A DNA stretch of 64,000 bases, from positions 868,001-932,000 of the forward strand of contig NZ_CP048106.1 of NCBI RefSeq assembly GCF_010092985.1, in the 5' to 3' direction. Source of the stretch: Pontibacter pudoricolor (GTDB lineage Bacteria; Bacteroidota; Bacteroidia; Cytophagales; Hymenobacteraceae). The position numbers and the translations under genes are program-made. Under the pieces are notes generated by a model that saw only the letters and a list, made by a program, of their open reading frames with translations, did not search any database and was not told the DNA's origin. Below are positions 26,772-36,263 of the stretch, piece after piece (positions within the stretch are counted from its first letter, which is position 1; the number at the start of each line of letters is the position of its first letter).

Positions 26772-29700
26772 TTATAGTTCCTGCGCCATGGTAACTATGG
26801 TATTCGGCGTTATACATCGCGTCGGCACCAACCGGGCCCAACTGGAAATTACCTTTTGACACGGCACGAACCTGGTAGAAGAAGTAATGCTCTTTTGGCT
26901 TGGCTGTAGCGTAAATGTTGATCCGGTCATCACGGATGTCAGTATAGTCCGGCGTGGCAGTTTCCTGTTTTTGCAACCAGCTAAACTCGCGTTCAGACAT
27001 CAGGCGCGGATTTTCTATTTCGAAACCGGCCGGCAGCATATCGGTTATAGCTACATTCGGTATAGTTCTTCCATCCAGCGACTGCAACCCGATCCGAACT
27101 ATAACCAGGTCATTTTGCTTGAAAGTATTGTTCGTGATCTGCCTGCCATCGCGGTTAAAGAAAGCTTTGCGGACCTGCATAAAATTGTCTTCCTGTTTAT
27201 AGTTGCCGCCCTGGCTGATGCCTTCCATTTCCCAGAAATAATATAGTGTTCCTTTGCCGGTAGCTTTCAATGTTACTGTTCCGGACTTCAATTTATCCTG
27301 CAGTACCAGGTCTTTACCATTGTAAGTACCAATCACTTTCCCGTTCTGGATAACCTGCGCTGTTGCGTTACCAGCGCTTCGACTAGCCAGTTTACCAAGA
27401 GCCATCAAGGCAAAAGCGCGTTCCTGGGTATTGTACCAGCGTTTCGATTTCAGCTCTTCTGAAAGATGCTTCGCCAGTGTTGTTACCTGTGAGTTTTCCG
27501 GATCCGCTTCGATCAGGCTGTTCAGTGAAATGGCCATGTCCCTCATCGGGGAATAGAAGCTACCATCCAATGCACGAAGAGATGTTTCGCCGGAGAAGGA
27601 GCGGGGTAGCAGTTGGCTGAAGCTTTCGCGACGACCGTTAATGGCGTAGGTGCTGGCCAGCAGGTAACGGCTATCCAACGAGAGCAGCTCAGGCCGGGCT
27701 TTATAGTAGTTCATAGTAGACCAGTCTGGTTTGCCGGCAATGCTAAGCACGTAGAGCGAATAAGTGGTTTCGCGTGAGGCAATGTACTTGCTTTCGACCT
27801 TACGGCTGGCGTTATAGTAGCGGTATTCTTCCATGCCTTTGCCTTTAACCTTGCGCTGCAGGTAAGTCAAGGCTTTGTCTAATACATTCTGCGTCACCGG
27901 ATAACCTGCTTTCTTAGCTTCTAGCAGGAAATGCGTAGCGTAGGCACTGCTCCACCAATCCGTATTTTCAGCACCCGGCCAGTATGTAAAACCGCCATCG
28001 TATTGCTGCATCAGCTCTATTTTAGTGATCGCTTCCTGCACCAGGTAGTTCGGGTTGTAGGTTCTGTTCTTTCCGGTTTGTTGCAGCGATTTAGCCAGGT
28101 CTGTATAGTAAAGCAACGGGAAAGCGGTAGAGGTTGTCTGCTCCAGGCAACCATGCGGATAGCGGAGCAAAAACGTGATGTCATCGGTGAACTGGGCCAG
28201 CGGCGAATTGCTCACGATTAGCTTAGAAGATACCGAAGACGGGATGAAATCATGTGCCAGTTTGAGCTCAGTTGTACCGCCAGCTTTTATAGTTCCGACT
28301 TCTGTTATTTTAGAAAGTGGTGCAGTAGGACGAACGGTGATGTCGGTGTTGCTGGTGAATTTCTCGCCCAAAGCATTTACCATTACCGTAACTTTTGCCT
28401 GACCTATAGTTGGCGTGGCAACCAGTTTGTAAATTACCTGTGTTTCGGAGTTCGGGTTTATAGTTGCCGGTTTAGCCGAACTGCCAACTATACGCAACGG
28501 TCCTGATACAGAAACAGCGCTGCTGGCAGTAGCTTTCTTGGCAGTTGTGTTACTCAGCGTAACTGGCACCAGGAGCGTATCTCTCGGACTCACAAAACGC
28601 GGAAGTGCCGTGCTGATAACCACAGGGTCTGAAACACGCATCATTTTATCCGCAGAACCAAAAGCACTGCCTTTGTAAGCAACTGCCATCACGCGCACAG
28701 CACCTGAAAACTCCGGTATCTTCACCTTAACTATAGCTTCGCCATTACTATTCGTTTTCAGATGTCCGCTCCAGAGCGACACCAATTTTACTCTTTTTGA
28801 TGTCAGCGGATTGATACGTTTTTCGAGATCGTAGCCATCGCCACCAACGCTGGAACGACTGGCTAACTCCGGAAACAAGTAAGGATACAGATCATAGGAA
28901 TCCGTTTCGAGGGCGCGTTTCTGGTAAAAATAGCCGTGCGGGTCCGGCGTTTTATAGTCTTTCAGTTGCAGGATGCCTTCATCAACCACAGCCAGCGTAA
29001 CTTCTGCATTCGGAGCGGTTTTGATTTTAATCTGCTGAAGCTTATTGGACCGTGACACTTCTGGGGCCATGATGGCTACATCCAGCTTTGTGCTTTTAGC
29101 AGTTACAATTACCGGTTTAAAGCCACGGGCAATCGTTAGCGGCATTCTGTTATCTTTTACCTGGCGCAGGGCAGTGGCTGTGATGTAGATCGTTGGCAAA
29201 TGCGCGCTAACTATAGGCAACTCAAGCGACGCAGCTTTCTTATCTGTTTTGAGGTAATAATGGCTCAATACTTTGTCCTGCTCCACGGTTACCAGAATCT
29301 TACCGGCAAAAGGCGCTTTGAAAAGTACTTTTGCCTTCTCGCCAACCGCATAACTTTCTTTGTCCAGGGCAATGTCTACTTCTCCTTCAGTGTTTACTTC
29401 AAAAGAGGTGCTTTCGGTATCGCCCCAGCCATAGGCATAGAATTCCTGGGCCACATAGTTGTAAGCGCCCGGCCGCATCACACGCAGCTCATATTCACCT
29501 GACGAAACGGGTGTAAAGTTAAAGTTGCCACCGCCGGCGGGTATAGTTACAGTTTTGTTGAGAACGATGTTTTCTTTGCGCTGAGATTTATAGTTATAGT
29601 TTTCAGAGTAGCGTTCGATCACCGACTCATAGGTATAACGAACCAATTGTACGCGGGCGGTGGTTGTAACTGGCTTTCCGTTTCGGTCAAGAGCAATCAG

Positions 29701-32181
29701 CGGTATGTTTAACGGGCGACGGGTGCTTACATAAGCATCGAAGCGGCGGATACCATAAAATGCCTGCTGTGTGCTCACATCAAATTTGCTGAGCCTGTTC
29801 ACTGGTCTTCCCGTTTCATCAAACACCGTGGTATAAACCGAGCCATCCAGCAGTCCTACATCCTGGTAACCGGCCAGCTCAAAGGTCTCCTGTCCTTTGC
29901 CTTGTGCATCTGTTACACCCTGGCGCACGCTGTTCTGTATATCTACATTGCCCGACGTCTCAATCTCAAAGTTATAGTCCGGGTAGTTTTTAGCTTCGAA
30001 ATATTTCTTTTTAAGACTGAGCTGTAATTCATAATTGCGGTTGGCGGCAGGCGGACCAAACAGGTTTTGCGCAGTCAGGCTAACGGTCAGTTTATCGCCG
30101 GGTACAAAAGCTGTTTTGTTTAGATTTGCAGTTACTTTCAACCTATCAGGCATAAATTCTTCCACACCGATTTTGCGTGAATTTAACAGTACATCGTTGC
30201 CGGAATATACTTCTATAGTATAAGTGCCTGTAACAGCTGCAGTAGATAGTATAAATTGATTTCCGAAGGCGCCTTCTTTATTCAGTTTGCCTTTTACACT
30301 TCGGAGTTCTTTGCCATTGGGCAACAGCAGTTTTATTTTGACAGGCAGACCGGCTATAGTTTCCCAAACAGGAGTTCGAACTATAGTATTCACATGAACA
30401 GTGTCTCCGGGGCGGTACAGGTCGCGGTCGCCGTAGATATAGGCATCGTAAGCCAGTTCTCCCAACCGTTTGCCACCTACATCAAAACGAGAGGTGTTTA
30501 CCTGTGTCTGGCTATACGGCATATAGTTAAAGTCCTGGCCAAAGCGAGCTGTTATAAGGCCCATGATAAATTCAGGCGCTACTTTATCGATGTTGCTGAA
30601 ACGGGCTACGCCATCTTTATCGGTAGTAGCTTTATGGATGACCTGGTTGTTAGTGCTGATAAAACGAACTTCCACACCTTCCAGGGTATTTCCATTGCGG
30701 ATTGAGTTAGCAAAAACCACTACGTCATTTTTTCCCTGCTTCGCAATCAGTCCTATATCCGAAACCGAAACGATCTTAGAGGTTTTAAGCCATTTCTTAT
30801 CCGTACTCGAAATGTTGATCACATATAGTCCTTTGAACTGGCTGTCAAAATCAAGGTCGTCCAGGTCTAGGTGCAAAAGGTGGGTGTTACCTTTTTTGCG
30901 TAGCGTTTTAGTGTCGTATTCGCGCTCGAAAATGGTGTTGCCGTTGGTGTTATTTACATCGTAGTAAGAATTTTCGTAATATTCTTCGGTTTCTTCGTCG
31001 TAATAGCCGTCATACATTTTTCCATCCTGCAGGTAGCGCAGTATATTGTTCTCGAACACTTTGCCAATGCTCACTTTAATGCGCGGCACCTGCACCAGGT
31101 TCAGGGCAATATCGCGGGATCCCTGGCTGCTGAGGTAAATGCTTTTCTGGTTTACAAAGGCAACAGTAGGCTGCAGGGTCTGGAAGGTAACAGGGTGCCT
31201 GTAATCTCTGCCTAATTCTTTGCCGGCCACACCGGCCAGCTTTTCATCTATAGTTATCGCGTAGTTTTCCTGGTCTCCAAAATTTCCTTTCACTACTAGT
31301 CCGTTCTCCAGCCGTTCTATACTAAAATCTCGTCTCGGGCTTATAGTTACCAAACTATGCAAATCAGTATTTGTAACCGGTTGTGTTGTGAAAACATAGA
31401 TCCGTTCCTGGCCTTCTTCAAAAGCGGTGGCTACTTCCGTTACCTGCATCTGTTTCCGGCTTGGTAGTTCTATTTCGCGTTCTATGGTCTGCTGCGACTG
31501 GTATGTGCTGCCCGGCATGGTTAGGCCTTTATTAATAGTTAGCCGTACAGGTATGGCTTCTTCCGTTGCCTGGTTTACATGCTTTAGTTTAACAACTATA
31601 GTTTCGCGGTTGCTGCTTACTACTTCTAAGGGCAGTTCTGTTTTGCCCTGGTACACATGCAGGTTATCGCGCAGGGTGGCTATAGTTACGGGGTAGTTAA
31701 AGTTAAGCAGCAGGTTTGCTTCCAGCTGTGTCGGGTTGTTTTCATTCAGGGTCCAGTAGGCTTTTGGTTTGGTAAGCGCCAGGTAAGGTGTATGAAAGGT
31801 AAAGCCTTGCCCGCTTGGAATTTTATAGTTGGTTTTGGAATAGCGCAGCAGGTTATCAGTTAACTCCGCCTGGTAATTTGTGCTGGGCGCAAATGGTCGG
31901 GCTGGAGAGAAGACGACTTCGTTCGGAGCCGTCCATTTAAACTGCCCGGGCACAGCAGGCCGGAAGGTAATGTAAGGAATGGTGTCCCAGTTATTCAGGA
32001 GCGAGTCCGGTACCAGTTCCTTATCAAACTTAAAGACCAGGTTCTGTTCCCGCATTATTTCCTGCTCAAAGTTGCGGCTTTCTAAAAGCAGTTCGTCGCT
32101 TTTGCCTTTGCAGCCGTATAGCAGCGCAACCAGAACTATAACCCAATAGGAGAACAGGAGAGGGAAGGGAGATTTTTTCAT
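26761..32181 (-). CDS. Bacterial alpha-2-macroglobulin family lipoprotein
   Basis: A very large (1806 aa) envelope lipoprotein; the signal ends in LLYGC (Cys about residue 24). It is built of successive MG-like beta domains, with the bait/thioester half starting near residue 1050. The thioester motif is intact: GCLEQ in PHGCLEQTTS, near residue 1343, where Cys and Gln would form the bond that traps proteases. The TED helical region and a C-terminal receptor-like domain (ITDMLPAGFEIENPR) follow. The family (YfhM) is thought to protect the cell wall from foreign proteases together with PBP1C, which is encoded next, overlapping by 11 bases. Confidence 0.94.
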   Translation of the reverse strand: MKKSPFPLLFSYWVIVLVALLYGCKGKSDELLLESRNFEQEIMREQNLVFKFDKELVPDSLLNNWDTIPYITFRPAVPGQFKWTAPNEVVFSPARPFAPSTNYQAELTDNLLRYSKTNYKIPSGQGFTFHTPYLALTKPKAYWTLNENNPTQLEANLLLNFNYPVTIATLRDNLHVYQGKTELPLEVVSSNRETIVVKLKHVNQATEEAIPVRLTINKGLTMPGSTYQSQQTIEREIELPSRKQMQVTEVATAFEEGQERIYVFTTQPVTNTDLHSLVTISPRRDFSIERLENGLVVKGNFGDQENYAITIDEKLAGVAGKELGRDYRHPVTFQTLQPTVAFVNQKSIYLSSQGSRDIALNLVQVPRIKVSIGKVFENNILRYLQDGKMYDGYYDEETEEYYENSYYDVNNTNGNTIFEREYDTKTLRKKGNTHLLHLDLDDLDFDSQFKGLYVINISSTDKKWLKTSKIVSVSDIGLIAKQGKNDVVVFANSIRNGNTLEGVEVRFISTNNQVIHKATTDKDGVARFSNIDKVAPEFIMGLITARFGQDFNYMPYSQTQVNTSRFDVGGKRLGELAYDAYIYGDRDLYRPGDTVHVNTIVRTPVWETIAGLPVKIKLLLPNGKELRSVKGKLNKEGAFGNQFILSTAAVTGTYTIEVYSGNDVLLNSRKIGVEEFMPDRLKVTANLNKTAFVPGDKLTVSLTAQNLFGPPAANRNYELQLSLKKKYFEAKNYPDYNFEIETSGNVDIQNSVRQGVTDAQGKGQETFELAGYQDVGLLDGSVYTTVFDETGRPVNRLSKFDVSTQQAFYGIRRFDAYVSTRRPLNIPLIALDRNGKPVTTTARVQLVRYTYESVIERYSENYNYKSQRKENIVLNKTVTIPAGGGNFNFTPVSSGEYELRVMRPGAYNYVAQEFYAYGWGDTESTSFEVNTEGEVDIALDKESYAVGEKAKVLFKAPFAGKILVTVEQDKVLSHYYLKTDKKAASLELPIVSAHLPTIYITATALRQVKDNRMPLTIARGFKPVIVTAKSTKLDVAIMAPEVSRSNKLQQIKIKTAPNAEVTLAVVDEGILQLKDYKTPDPHGYFYQKRALETDSYDLYPYLFPELASRSSVGGDGYDLEKRINPLTSKRVKLVSLWSGHLKTNSNGEAIVKVKIPEFSGAVRVMAVAYKGSAFGSADKMMRVSDPVVISTALPRFVSPRDTLLVPVTLSNTTAKKATASSAVSVSGPLRIVGSSAKPATINPNSETQVIYKLVATPTIGQAKVTVMVNALGEKFTSNTDITVRPTAPLSKITEVGTIKAGGTTELKLAHDFIPSSVSSKLIVSNSPLAQFTDDITFLLRYPHGCLEQTTSTAFPLLYYTDLAKSLQQTGKNRTYNPNYLVQEAITKIELMQQYDGGFTYWPGAENTDWWSSAYATHFLLEAKKAGYPVTQNVLDKALTYLQRKVKGKGMEEYRYYNASRKVESKYIASRETTYSLYVLSIAGKPDWSTMNYYKARPELLSLDSRYLLASTYAINGRRESFSQLLPRSFSGETSLRALDGSFYSPMRDMAISLNSLIEADPENSQVTTLAKHLSEELKSKRWYNTQERAFALMALGKLASRSAGNATAQVIQNGKVIGTYNGKDLVLQDKLKSGTVTLKATGKGTLYYFWEMEGISQGGNYKQEDNFMQVRKAFFNRDGRQITNNTFKQNDLVIVRIGLQSLDGRTIPNVAITDMLPAGFEIENPRLMSEREFSWLQKQETATPDYTDIRDDRINIYATAKPKEHYFFYQVRAVSKGNFQLGPVGADAMYNAEYHSYHGAGTINVK

Positions 32182-32333
32182 AGAGCAGAAAAAAGTAGGC
32201 GTTATTCTTACTTAAATATAGAAAAAGTTTACCTGAAAAAAGAATGTTTGAATATAGATTAAATTTCTGGCACACGAATTGCAACTACCCATTTCAGTTG
32301 CGTATAAAGTTTTCAACTCAAAAATTGAATGTT

Positions 32334-32858
32334 ATGAAAAAGGTAATCAGTTTAGCTCTAAGCCTTGTATTGATAGTTGCAGTTGCCTTTAGTGCCTCTG
32401 CGCAAACAAAAGAACGTACAGGCTGGAGCCCGCAGGCAAAAGGTGCTGTAATTGGTGGTGCTACAGGTGCTGCCGCAGGTGCCATTATCCATAAGCGTAA
32501 CCGCGTAGTAGGTGGTGCAGTAGGTGCAGCAGTTGGTGCAGGTGCAGGTTATGGCGTTGGTAAAATAATTGACAATAAGCAGAAGAAAAAAGAAGCAGAG
32601 CGTATTGCAGCAGCCAACAGAGCAGCCGCAGCTAACAGAGCAGCAAATGCCCGTATGGCTTCTACTTCTACCAGAAGATCCACTTCGGCTAAAGCAGCTC
32701 CGGCAACATCAAATGCCCTTGTTGCAAATGAAAATGCGATGGCTTACAACGGTACTTCCATGGCTTACTTAGCAGAGAACATGTTCCTGCCAAACCCGGA
32801 CTTTGGTGATAGAGATAAACCATATCATACTTCTGAGTACAGAAGAAAAAGCTGGTAA
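32334..32858 (+). CDS. Exported glycine-zipper protein
   Basis: A 174-aa protein. I start at the ATG at 32334, which is followed directly by a classical signal peptide (MKKVISLALSLVLIV..., cleavage after ASAQ or nearby); the open frame extends 30 codons upstream without a better start. Residues ~37-80 are a Gly/Ala-rich zipper (AVIGGATGAAAGAII, VVGGAVGAAVGAGAGYGVG) like that of YMGG/glycine-zipper proteins, which insert into or span membranes. A basic Ala/Arg-rich linker follows, then a C-terminal segment with no known domain. It probably resides in the periplasm or outer membrane. The function is unknown. A terminator follows. Confidence 0.8.
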   Translation: MKKVISLALSLVLIVAVAFSASAQTKERTGWSPQAKGAVIGGATGAAAGAIIHKRNRVVGGAVGAAVGAGAGYGVGKIIDNKQKKKEAERIAAANRAAAANRAANARMASTSTRRSTSAKAAPATSNALVANENAMAYNGTSMAYLAENMFLPNPDFGDRDKPYHTSEYRRKSW

Positions 32859-32875
32859 TTAATACCTCTACTCAT

Positions 32876-32910
32876 AAAAAAAGCCAGTCAATTATGACTG
32901 GTTTTTTTTT
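32876..32910 (+). terminator. Intrinsic terminator after glycine-zipper gene
   Basis: AAGCCAGTC pairs with GACTGGTTT (one G-T pair) around a 6-base loop, followed by a run of T. Confidence 0.85.
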
Positions 32911-32975
32911 AATCCGTATAAGCCGGAATATATATATGCTTCTTAGTATTTAAGTATACACTAAAAACAAAAATT

Positions 32976-33431
32976 ATGAAATCCTTAGTAACGATGCTAT
33001 GCGTAGCATTCCTATTCACATCCTGCCAGAAAACAGAAGACGTTAAAGTGGTTCAGGACCTGAATAAACAGTTTATTGATGCCTGGAATAGTGAAGATGA
33101 AAGTAAAGTTGAAGCTATGCTGGCCGAAGACGTAGACTTTGTGCAGGGCGAGATTCATTATAACGGTAAGTCAGAGGTAGCAGACAAATGGGTAAACGAA
33201 ACTATTGAAACAATAGAAGACCTCAGACTGAATGTTGTAAGCTCCGGTATAGATAAAAATATAGCCTACGAAGCCGGTACTTTCTCGGTAGATGTAAAGC
33301 CTGATGCTCCGGGCCAGCCGGGTGGAGAAGGTGAAGGCAACTTTATTCTTCTCTGGAAAAAAGGTGAGGATGGTACCTGGAAATTAAGTTACGCCCAGCT
33401 TGAAGACCTACCGGTACAGGTAAAAATGTAA
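32976..33431 (+). CDS. SnoaL/DUF4440-like lipoprotein
   Basis: A 151-aa lipoprotein with a short signal ending in LFTSC (Cys about residue 17). The rest has the pattern of an NTF2-like fold of the DUF4440/SnoaL group: an N-terminal helix VVQDLNKQFIDAWNSEDESKV, then AMLAEDVDFVQGEIHYNGKSEV and C-terminal strands ending in a WKKGEDGTWKLSY region. Such folds bind small hydrophobic ligands or are enzymatic, but no catalytic residues can be assigned. It is a single-gene unit with its own strong terminator. Confidence 0.82.
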   Translation: MKSLVTMLCVAFLFTSCQKTEDVKVVQDLNKQFIDAWNSEDESKVEAMLAEDVDFVQGEIHYNGKSEVADKWVNETIETIEDLRLNVVSSGIDKNIAYEAGTFSVDVKPDAPGQPGGEGEGNFILLWKKGEDGTWKLSYAQLEDLPVQVKM

Positions 33432-33449
33432 AGCTTAAACTATAAGTTA

Positions 33450-33486
33450 AAAGAGCCGCCCCGAAATAACGGGGCGGCTCTTTTTT
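33450..33486 (+). terminator. Intrinsic terminator after DUF4440-like gene
   Basis: AAGAGCCGCCCCG and CGGGGCGGCTCTT form a perfect 13-bp GC-rich stem with a 6-base loop and a following T-run. Confidence 0.95.
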
Positions 33487-33573
33487 GTGAAGTGATTGAA
33501 AGCCAAAACTATAGTATTATCAGGGACCTTGTTATCTGTAGTTAAACTATAGTTATTGTTCGGGCTTGAAAGC

Positions 33574-33608
33574 AAAAAAGCCTGCCGGAGTAAACCAGCA
33601 GGCTTTTG
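33574..33608 (-). terminator. Intrinsic terminator of the tRNA-Met gene
   Basis: AAAAGCCTGC and GCAGGCTTTT form a perfect 10-bp stem. On the minus strand it follows the tRNA by 4 bases and ends in a T-run. Confidence 0.9.
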
Positions 33609-33611
33609 TTG

Positions 33612-33685
33612 TAGCGGGGAGCAGAATCGAACTGCCGACCTCAGGGTTATGAATCCTGCGCTCTAACCATCTGAGCTACCCCGCC
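33612..33685 (-). tRNA. tRNA-Met (anticodon CAT)
   Basis: The minus strand folds as a complete 74-nt tRNA. The acceptor GGCGGGG pairs with CCCCGCT (first pair G-T); the D arm lies in GCTCAGATGGTTAGAGC, the anticodon stem-loop is CAGGATTCATAACCCTG with anticodon CAT, and the T arm includes GGTTCGATTCC-like GCAGTTCGATTCTGC. CCA is not encoded. The mismatched initiator-type end is absent, so this is an elongator Met tRNA or an Ile tRNA modified at C34; I favour Met. A TACTTTTG box lies 12 bases upstream. Confidence 0.93.
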
Positions 33686-33696
33686 GAATTGTGATG

Positions 33697-33728
33697 CAAA
33701 AGTAGGTAAAAGTTTTTATTATGCACAA
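33697..33728 (-). promoter_or_regulatory. Bacteroidota-type promoter of tRNA-Met
   Basis: On the minus strand TTG (33728-33726) and TACTTTTG (33704-33697) are separated by 21 bases, matching the -33/-7 (TTG...TAnnTTTG) promoter of this phylum. The tRNA 5' end is 12 bases further on. Confidence 0.6.
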
Positions 33729-33821
33729 TACTTTTGCCCGAAAAAAAATATTTTATTTTCGATATATTAAAAGAATCAAAAAATAACACTATACTTACTC
33801 AATCACTTACTATTATGCTCT

Positions 33822-34226
33822 ATGATGAGATCAACTAAGACAAAATTTGTTGGAGAGTACCCTATTAATGCATCAGCCCGATTACTGTATCCATACCTGA
33901 GTACAGCCAGTGGTTTGGCCGAATGGTTTTGCGACGACGTGAAGGTAGAAGAGAATAAAGTATTTAACTTTGTTTGGGATGGTAGCAACCATTATGCAGA
34001 AATGACCGGGTTCCGGACCAACCGTTCTGTCCGTTTTAATTTTCTGGATGATAACCGCCAGCATGTTTCCGATCCTTCATACATTGATTTTTCTATCGAA
34101 TCGAGTGAGCTGACGCAGGAACAGTTCCTGAAAGTAGTGGATTACTCTGACGAGGAAGACCAGGAAGAACTGGCCGAACTTTGGGAGCACCTGATGCAAA
34201 ACCTGAGAGAAATAATAGGCGGGTAG
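33822..34226 (+). CDS. START-like/AHSA1-type domain protein
   Basis: A 134-aa soluble protein of the START-like (SRPBCC superfamily) group frequent in Bacteroidota. The start EYPINASARLLYPYLSTASGLAEWFCDDV is typical, as are VWDGSNHYAEM and the C-terminal helix LWEHLMQNLREIIGG. The fold makes a hydrophobic cavity; ligand and role are unknown. No signal peptide. It precedes the LptF/G permease gene by about 100 bases, an arrangement I regard as common in relatives, but a shared function is not shown. Confidence 0.85.
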   Translation: MMRSTKTKFVGEYPINASARLLYPYLSTASGLAEWFCDDVKVEENKVFNFVWDGSNHYAEMTGFRTNRSVRFNFLDDNRQHVSDPSYIDFSIESSELTQEQFLKVVDYSDEEDQEELAELWEHLMQNLREIIGG

Positions 34227-34248
34227 CTTTCTGTCTGGTTCTGCTGCG

Positions 34249-34256
34249 TATCTTTG
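34249..34256 (+). promoter_or_regulatory. TATCTTTG box upstream of the LptF/G gene
   Basis: TATCTTTG followed by C matches the -7 consensus TAnnTTTG, 73 bases before the ATG. No clear TTTG element is found 19-21 bases upstream (TTTCTG only), so this is tentative. Confidence 0.4.
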
Positions 34257-34329
34257 CACGATTCTTGGTGTGTGGGTGTTACCTATAAACCCATAGTACC
34301 TGGCAAAGCCGCAACGGTTATTGGCTCTC

Positions 34330-35748
34330 ATGAAGAAATTAGATAAACTTATTATACGGTCGTTCATCGGCCCATTCATATTAACTTTTGCTGTGGTAGA
34401 GTTTATTCTGCTCACACAGTATATGCTTAAATACCTGGATGAACTGGTAGGCAAAGATCTTGGTGCCAGTGTTTTTGGGGAGCTCCTGTTTTATTTCAGC
34501 ATTAACATGGCTCCGGTAGCGCTGCCGCTTGCCGTACTGCTTTCATCCCTGATGACGTATGGCACGCTGGGCGAACATCACGAGTTAACTGCTATTAAAA
34601 CTTCCGGTGTTGCACTTCCCCGTATTCTGCGTCCTGTATTTATTTTTGTTGCTGTTCTAGGTATTGCCGCTTTCTTCTTTAATAATAACATCGTTCCAAA
34701 AGCTAACCTTAAAGCCTATAGTTTGCTCTGGGACATCAGACAGACCAAGCCGACCATGAACTTTAAGGAAGGTGCCTTTTATAATGGTTTGCCGGGCTAT
34801 AGTATAAAAATAAACGAAAAGCTTGGTGATGGCGGCTCTATCCGCGATGTGATGATCTATGACCATACACAGGGTGGTAACAATAGTAGAATTATTCTCG
34901 CCGACTCGGGGCGTATGTTTACGGAGCACAACGATAGCTACCTGGTTTTAGAGCTTTTTGATGGGAACATTTATGTAAACCAAAGCAACAATACCTTGCA
35001 AAGCACTTCTGAAGACCAGTTTGTGCGCCAGCGCTTTGAAGAAAGCAAGATCATGTTCAGCCTCTCGTCTTTTGACCTGAGCCGCACCCGCGAAGAGTAT
35101 TTTTCGGATAACAAAATGATGAAAAATATTGCGGAGCTGAACGTAGTAACCGACTCCCTTACAAACCTGTCTCAGAAGGAAAGAGATAAATTTATCTCTA
35201 ATGTAGATCCATTTTATATGTATATGAAAGTGGATAGTACAGGAACAAAAATAGGAGGCCAGGCAATTATAAGAAAAGAACTGGATAAAGAGCTGCCTGA
35301 CATGAATGCCAGCACTTTGGTAATGGCTAAGAACAAAGCCCGCAACATTAAAAGCTTTACAGGCAGTTACATAGAGCGTGTAAACAGCACCGTACGCGAA
35401 GCTAATAACTTCGAGATCGAGATCTGGAAAAAGTATACACAGTCGGCCAGTATTATAGTTATGTTCCTTATAGGTGCGCCACTTGGGGCCATCATTAAAA
35501 AAGGAGGGCTTGGCGTTCCGGTTATTATTTCGATCCTGTTCTTTATAATAATGTACGTAATGTCTATACTAGGTGAGAAATGGGCGAGAGAAGGATTGCT
35601 GCCTGTGCCGGTGGGTATGTGGGCATCCAATGCCATACTGGTGCCGATTGGTTTGTTCTTCCTGTACCAGGCCCGCAACGATTCATCCCTGCTGGAAGTA
35701 GACTTCTGGCGTAAAATGCTAACCCGGCTAAAGCGCAATAAATTATAG
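34330..35748 (+). CDS. LptF/LptG family permease
   Basis: Inner-membrane permease of the lipopolysaccharide export ABC transporter (LptB2FG), which extracts LPS for transport to the outer membrane. The product is 472 aa from the ATG at 34330; a TTG three codons earlier is less likely. Three membrane segments lie at the N-terminus (about 12-35, 55-80, 97-120), followed by a periplasmic jellyroll domain (~130-370) and three C-terminal segments (about 375-450). The HELTAIKTSGVALPRIL segment is the conserved coupling helix. Bacteroidota encode more than one such permease, so F versus G cannot be told here. Confidence 0.9.
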   Translation: MKKLDKLIIRSFIGPFILTFAVVEFILLTQYMLKYLDELVGKDLGASVFGELLFYFSINMAPVALPLAVLLSSLMTYGTLGEHHELTAIKTSGVALPRILRPVFIFVAVLGIAAFFFNNNIVPKANLKAYSLLWDIRQTKPTMNFKEGAFYNGLPGYSIKINEKLGDGGSIRDVMIYDHTQGGNNSRIILADSGRMFTEHNDSYLVLELFDGNIYVNQSNNTLQSTSEDQFVRQRFEESKIMFSLSSFDLSRTREEYFSDNKMMKNIAELNVVTDSLTNLSQKERDKFISNVDPFYMYMKVDSTGTKIGGQAIIRKELDKELPDMNASTLVMAKNKARNIKSFTGSYIERVNSTVREANNFEIEIWKKYTQSASIIVMFLIGAPLGAIIKKGGLGVPVIISILFFIIMYVMSILGEKWAREGLLPVPVGMWASNAILVPIGLFFLYQARNDSSLLEVDFWRKMLTRLKRNKL

Positions 35749-35778
35749 ATTGGTTAAAAATAGAGGTCGTAAATAGTT

Positions 35779-35807
35779 TTTGATTAATTTAATTTTTTAT
35801 ATCTTTG
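35779..35807 (+). promoter_or_regulatory. Promoter of rpsO
   Basis: TTTG (35779-35782) and TATCTTTG (35800-35807) with a 17-base spacer fit the Bacteroidota -33/-7 promoter. The predicted start gives a leader of about 45 bases before rpsO. Confidence 0.65.
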
Positions 35808-35857
35808 CGGCTTATACGGCAATCTCATTGATAAAAACAGATTGATATTTATACGAA

Positions 35858-36133
35858 ATGAAATTAACTACTGAAGCGAAACAAGACATTTTCGAAAAGC
35901 ACGGCATAAGCAAAACCAAAACAGACACTGGTTCAGCTGAGTCTCAGATCGCGCTTTTCACTACACGCATTGCTGATCTTACAGAGCACCTGAAGATTCA
36001 TAAAAAAGATTTCAGTACCCGTCTGGGCCTTCTGAAACTGGTAGGTAAAAGAAGAAGATTGCTTAACTACCTTCAGAAAAACGATATCGAAAGATACAGA
36101 GCTATTATCAGCGAGCTGGGTATCAGAAAATAA
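35858..36133 (+). CDS. rpsO: 30S ribosomal protein S15 (uS15)
   Basis: A 91-aa ribosomal protein that binds the central domain of 16S r[30 protein letters not shown] and [14 protein letters not shown] are family signatures. It is followed by pnp, the same order as in E. coli, where both are controlled through RNA processing. The 130-base gap contains no obvious terminator. Confidence 0.97.
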   Translation: MKLTTEAKQDIFEKHGISKTKTDTGSAESQIALFTTRIADLTEHLKIHKKDFSTRLGLLKLVGKRRRLLNYLQKNDIERYRAIISELGIRK

Positions 36134-36263
36134 TTTATTTGGGCTAGGGAATTCACAAAAGGGATTCCCTAATCTTTTTATAGTACCTCCCTTTCTTTTT
36201 GCCAGTACCCCGACAGTGGCCGCAATGGGTAGCCCTGTTTTTGATGAAAAAAAATAATTGAAG

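Noticed and set aside
29521..29600. Repeated TTATAGTTATAGTTTT near 29590 as a tandem repeat
   Set aside because: Only two overlapping TATAGTT units inside the macroglobulin coding sequence; best explained by general enrichment of the half-palindrome.
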